DNA of 64,000 bases from an uncultured Oscillospiraceae bacterium (lineage in GTDB: Bacteria > Bacillota > Clostridia > Oscillospirales > Acutalibacteraceae). The notes under the pieces are model-generated. The model saw nothing but the letters and a program-made list of their open reading frames with translations, made no database searches and was not told the origin of the DNA. The DNA lies in NCBI GenBank assembly GCA_902492045.1, contig CABUKB010000001.1, forward strand, positions 1 through 64,000, read 5' to 3'. A program made the position numbers and the translations under genes. Positions 61,231 to 64,000 of the stretch are shown here, piece by piece (position 1 is the stretch's first letter; the number at the start of each line of letters is the position of its first letter).

Positions 61231-61923
61231 TTATTCTTCGCGCGGATCGATGTACTTGGCGGCCCCGTCGAAGCGCCCGTACTGTCCGATGTTCTTTTTA
61301 TACGCCTCATTCGGCTCCAAACCGTGGCGAATGTCCTCCAGCATCTTCCCCAGCCGGACAAACTGATAACCGATGACCTCACCCTCGCTGTCGAGCGCGA
61401 TCTTGGTCACATATCCCTCCGCCATTTCCAGGTAGCGGACGCCCTTGGCTTTGGTGGAATACATCGTGCCGATCTGCGAACGCAGACCCTTGCCCAAATC
61501 CTCCAAACCGGCACCAATGGACAAACCATCCTCCGAAAACGCCGACTGGGAACGGCCGTATACAAGCTGAAGGAACAACTCCCGCATGGCCACATTGATC
61601 GCGTCGCACACAAGGTCGGTATTCAGGCACTCGAGAAGGGTCTTGCCAGGCAGAATCTCGGCGGCCATAGCGGCTGAGTGCGTCATGCCGGAACAGCCGA
61701 TGGTTTCCACCAGAGCCTCCTCCACGATGCCGTTTTTCACATTGAGGGTCAGTTTGCAGGTGCCCTGTTGGGGTGCGCACCAGCCCACACCGTGGGACAG
61801 ACCGGAGATGTCGCCGATTTGGGTGGACTCCACCCACTTGCCCTCCTCCGGAATGGGGGCCGGTCCGTGGTGAGGCCCTTTTTTCACCACGCACATCTGC
61901 TCAACTTCATGCGAATACTTCAT
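61231..61923 (-). CDS. Iron-sulfur cluster scaffold-like protein (IscU/NifU family)
   Basis: A 230-residue protein. The IscU-like part includes VETIGCSGMTHSAAMAAEIL with one conserved Cys, preceded by GVGWCAPQQGTC with two more. These are candidate cluster ligands, though the spacing differs from classical IscU. It is the standard partner of the GGGtGRT gene. The start at 61923 has AAAGGAG 7 bp upstream. A role in cluster assembly or delivery is inferred from family and pairing. Confidence 0.85.
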   Translation of the reverse strand: MKYSHEVEQMCVVKKGPHHGPAPIPEEGKWVESTQIGDISGLSHGVGWCAPQQGTCKLTLNVKNGIVEEALVETIGCSGMTHSAAMAAEILPGKTLLECLNTDLVCDAINVAMRELFLQLVYGRSQSAFSEDGLSIGAGLEDLGKGLRSQIGTMYSTKAKGVRYLEMAEGYVTKIALDSEGEVIGYQFVRLGKMLEDIRHGLEPNEAYKKNIGQYGRFDGAAKYIDPREE

Positions 61924-62095
61924 ATTGCTGCTCCTTTCGGCTTCGATGACCTTTGGCTTATACACACTACCATGCATTATACAAAAAAATCCAGTCGAGC
62001 GCAAGGGCTCCTCTTTTTATTTGACGAAAAATTCACAACTCCCTGCCCGGCGATTTTTGGGTAAGCTGCCGGGATGTACGGGTTGTTTGGACTCC

Positions 62096-62578
62096 CTACT
62101 CCGTCTTCTCTGTCATCTGCATCCCGTCGCGAAGGGAATTCCCTTCTTCCCGGAAAAAATTTCGGATATTTTCCATGGCCCTGGTCAGCACGTCGATCTC
62201 CGGCTCCGGCAAACCTTGCACGACAGCCCGCGCCATGCGGCGGTGAAAGCGCTTGTGAGCATACGCCAGCGCCCGGCCTTTTTCGGTCAGGCGTACCCGC
62301 ACCACGCGGCGGTCGGCTACCTCCCGCACCCGCTCCACATACTGTTTGGCTTCCAGCCGGTTGACCGCAGTCGTCATGGTGCCGGCTGTCACCTTGGTGG
62401 CGGCGGCCAGGGACGATATGGTGGCCTGCCCGTCCTTGGCGACGGCATCCAGCAAATGCAGTTCCGTCACCGTCACACTCTCCTGGGTGGCGCGCCGCAG
62501 CGACTGTTCCTCCACCTTGAGAATCGCGTTAAACGTCTCGACCAGCAGTGTGTTGAGAGATTCCAAACGGGGATCCAT
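62096..62578 (-). CDS. MarR-family transcriptional regulator
   Basis: A 160-residue winged-helix regulator: TVTELHLLDAVAKDG, HTH ISSLAAATKVTAGTMTTAVNRLEAKQYV (about 54-81), and the wing VADRRVVRVRLTEKGRALA. AAGGAGAT precedes the ATG. It lies 34 bp after the ABC exporter gene on the same strand, so it may be the last gene of that operon and its regulator. The 170-bp gap downstream shows nothing else. Confidence 0.88.
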   Translation of the reverse strand: MDPRLESLNTLLVETFNAILKVEEQSLRRATQESVTVTELHLLDAVAKDGQATISSLAAATKVTAGTMTTAVNRLEAKQYVERVREVADRRVVRVRLTEKGRALAYAHKRFHRRMARAVVQGLPEPEIDVLTRAMENIRNFFREEGNSLRDGMQMTEKTE

Positions 62579-62612
62579 CTTCCATCTCCTTCTTCATCGT
62601 TTTTGACCGCAT

Positions 62613-64000
62613 TCATTCACCCAAGATATCCATGTTTTCATACTGCACCCGGTACAGACGGGCATAAGGCCCGTTGCGTTTCAACAATTGGTCGTGTGTG
62701 CCGGTTTCCCGTATGCCGCTGCTATCAATATAGGCGATCACATCCGCACCTCGTATGGTGGAGAGGCGATGCGCAATCACCAGGGTGGTGCGGCCCTGTG
62801 ACAATTTATCAAACGCGGCTTGAATATGCGCTTCCGTCATGGTGTCCAGTGCTGATGTTGCCTCGTCCAAGATCAGAATCGGCGGGTTTTTGAGAAAGAT
62901 GCGGGCGATGCTCACCCGCTGCTTTTGCCCACCCGACAGCATCATGCCGCGTTCCCCGACATAGGTCTGGTAGCCGTCCGGCATCGCGAGAATGTCTTGG
63001 TGAATTTCGGCTTTTTTCGCCGCCTCAATCACTTCCGCATCCGTGGCGTCAATGCGGCCGTACCGGATATTTTCAAGAATGGTGTCGGCAAACAGGAGAA
63101 CCTCCTGCTGCACAATCCCCACCTGTTCCCGCAAAGACGCTAGGGTGATGCTGCGGATATCCCGTCCGTCGATGCGGATTTCTCCTGCTTCAATCTCATA
63201 AAACCGTGGGATCAAATGGCAGAGGGTGCTCTTTCCCCCGCCAGACGGCCCCACCAGGGCGAGCGTCTCCCCTGCCCGGATATGCAGGTTAATGCCGGTC
63301 AGGATGCGGATTCCCTCATCATAGGAAAAAGCCACATCCCGAAACTCCACATCCCCCCGTACATGGGTAAGAGGCGCTGCGTCGGGCGCATCGGCGATAT
63401 CCGGTTCCACTGCCATCAATTCTCGAAACCGCACAAATCCAGCCATCCCGACGGTATATTGTTCCACAAAACTGGACAGGCGGCGGATGGGCTGCAAAAA
63501 GGTCCCGACATACAGAGAAAAGGTGAACAGATCAATGTAATCGAGATCTCCCCGCATGATGAGAAACCCGCCGAAAGCGATGACCGCCACATTCATTATA
63601 CTACTGAGAAAGTCGAGGCCGGAAAGGAAAATCCCCATTTCACGATAGTAATCCCGCTTCGCTGTGCGGTAACGGGTATTGCCCTCTTCAAATTTCCGGA
63701 TTTCATGCGCCTCGTTATGGAAAGCCCGGGCTACCCGTATCCCCGATATGCTGGATTCGATATCCGCATTGATCCCGGCAGTGCGTTCCTTGACCCGGCG
63801 GGAAGCCTTCATCATCCGCTTGCGCCGCCAGACGGTAAACAGTAAGATCAAAGGGATCAAAATCAAGATCAGCAGCGCCAGCTGCCAACGGATGGTAAGC
63901 ATGATCACAACCGCGCCCAACAGGGTAAGGGCGGAAATGAACAAATCTTCGGGGCCGTGGTGCGCGAGCTCCACCACCTCGAACAGATCGTTGACCACCC
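62613..64000 (-). CDS. ABC exporter (MsbA-like), cut by the window end
   Basis: The C-terminal 460 or so residues of an ABC exporter; the reading frame is still open at the window edge (RVVNDLFEV matches the usual end of intracellular loop 1), so the first membrane helices lie outside. Membrane helices are followed by a complete ATPase: GPSGGGKST, LSGGQKQRV and ILILDEATSALD with catalytic Glu, then IAHRLST. All motifs are canonical, which fits a homodimer, unlike the two heterodimeric exporters elsewhere in this window. Confidence 0.92.
   Translation of the reverse strand, partial: VVNDLFEVVELAHHGPEDLFISALTLLGAVVIMLTIRWQLALLILILIPLILLFTVWRRKRMMKASRRVKERTAGINADIESSISGIRVARAFHNEAHEIRKFEEGNTRYRTAKRDYYREMGIFLSGLDFLSSIMNVAVIAFGGFLIMRGDLDYIDLFTFSLYVGTFLQPIRRLSSFVEQYTVGMAGFVRFRELMAVEPDIADAPDAAPLTHVRGDVEFRDVAFSYDEGIRILTGINLHIRAGETLALVGPSGGGKSTLCHLIPRFYEIEAGEIRIDGRDIRSITLASLREQVGIVQQEVLLFADTILENIRYGRIDATDAEVIEAAKKAEIHQDILAMPDGYQTYVGERGMMLSGGQKQRVSIARIFLKNPPILILDEATSALDTMTEAHIQAAFDKLSQGRTTLVIAHRLSTIRGADVIAYIDSSGIRETGTHDQLLKRNGPYARLYRVQYENMDILGE

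Overview
The window looks like chromosomal DNA from a moderately GC-rich Clostridia bacterium (Bacillota), most likely a gut member of the Oscillospiraceae or a relative. That placement is inference. It rests on Gram-positive gene content (GHKL/LytTR and OmpR-type two-component pairs, a giant secreted surface protein with a C-terminal membrane anchor, no outer-membrane genes), strong AGGAGG-type ribosome binding sites, consensus sigma-A promoters, a GGGtGRT protein beside an IscU-like scaffold, and several heterodimeric ABC exporters. No tRNA, rRNA, CRISPR array, transposase or phage module was seen.

Layout. 1-3,704: a TCTG tandem repeat, a LytTR response regulator, a GNAT acetyltransferase and a convergent GHKL histidine kinase. 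3,705-15,431: one 3,908-residue multidomain surface protein. 15,967-22,375: a protein joining an APH-like and a protein-kinase-like domain, then MarR plus a heterodimeric ABC exporter. 22,513-25,224 (minus strand): two adjacent units, each with promoter, short leader peptide, intrinsic terminator and then the structural gene (methyltransferase plus GNAT; a second GNAT). 25,400-33,872: an Ogt-type DNA methyltransferase, a LysR regulator, then a MerR-led run of nine redox or flavin-related genes. 33,933-35,982: an aroF gene behind a tyrosine-codon leader peptide and terminator, and a HAD phosphatase. 35,987-41,341: a membrane protein, galK, a polysaccharide deacetylase, an amidase and a DUF1292 protein, with a probable ~550-nt structured RNA on the minus strand and a possible 6S RNA just after. 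41,692-48,159: a MacB-like ABC protein, FtsH, a coiled-coil protein and an HdeD-like membrane protein. 48,339-55,233: TetR, histidine kinase and response regulator, divergent from a second heterodimeric ABC exporter and a cytidylate-kinase-like protein. 55,676-59,897: a second two-component pair among small membrane proteins. 60,210-64,000: GGGtGRT protein, Fe-S scaffold-like protein, MarR regulator and an ABC exporter cut by the window end.

How the parts work together. Three separate leader-peptide/terminator arrangements suggest heavy use of translation-coupled attenuation. The two-component system at 48,896-50,628 probably controls both the MacB-like protein and the neighbouring exporter, because both promoters carry the same 18-bp element 15 bp upstream of the -10 box. 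The 27-34 kb block combines three flavodoxin domains, an FMN reductase, an aldo/keto reductase, a carboxymuconolactone-decarboxylase/cupin fusion and a DUF4405 membrane protein, and looks like a redox-stress or detoxification operon. The most interesting unexplained items are the large minus-strand RNA (40,297-40,844), the paired leader-peptide attenuators (23.9-25.2 kb), the aroF leader and the FGE-like/flavodoxin lipoprotein.
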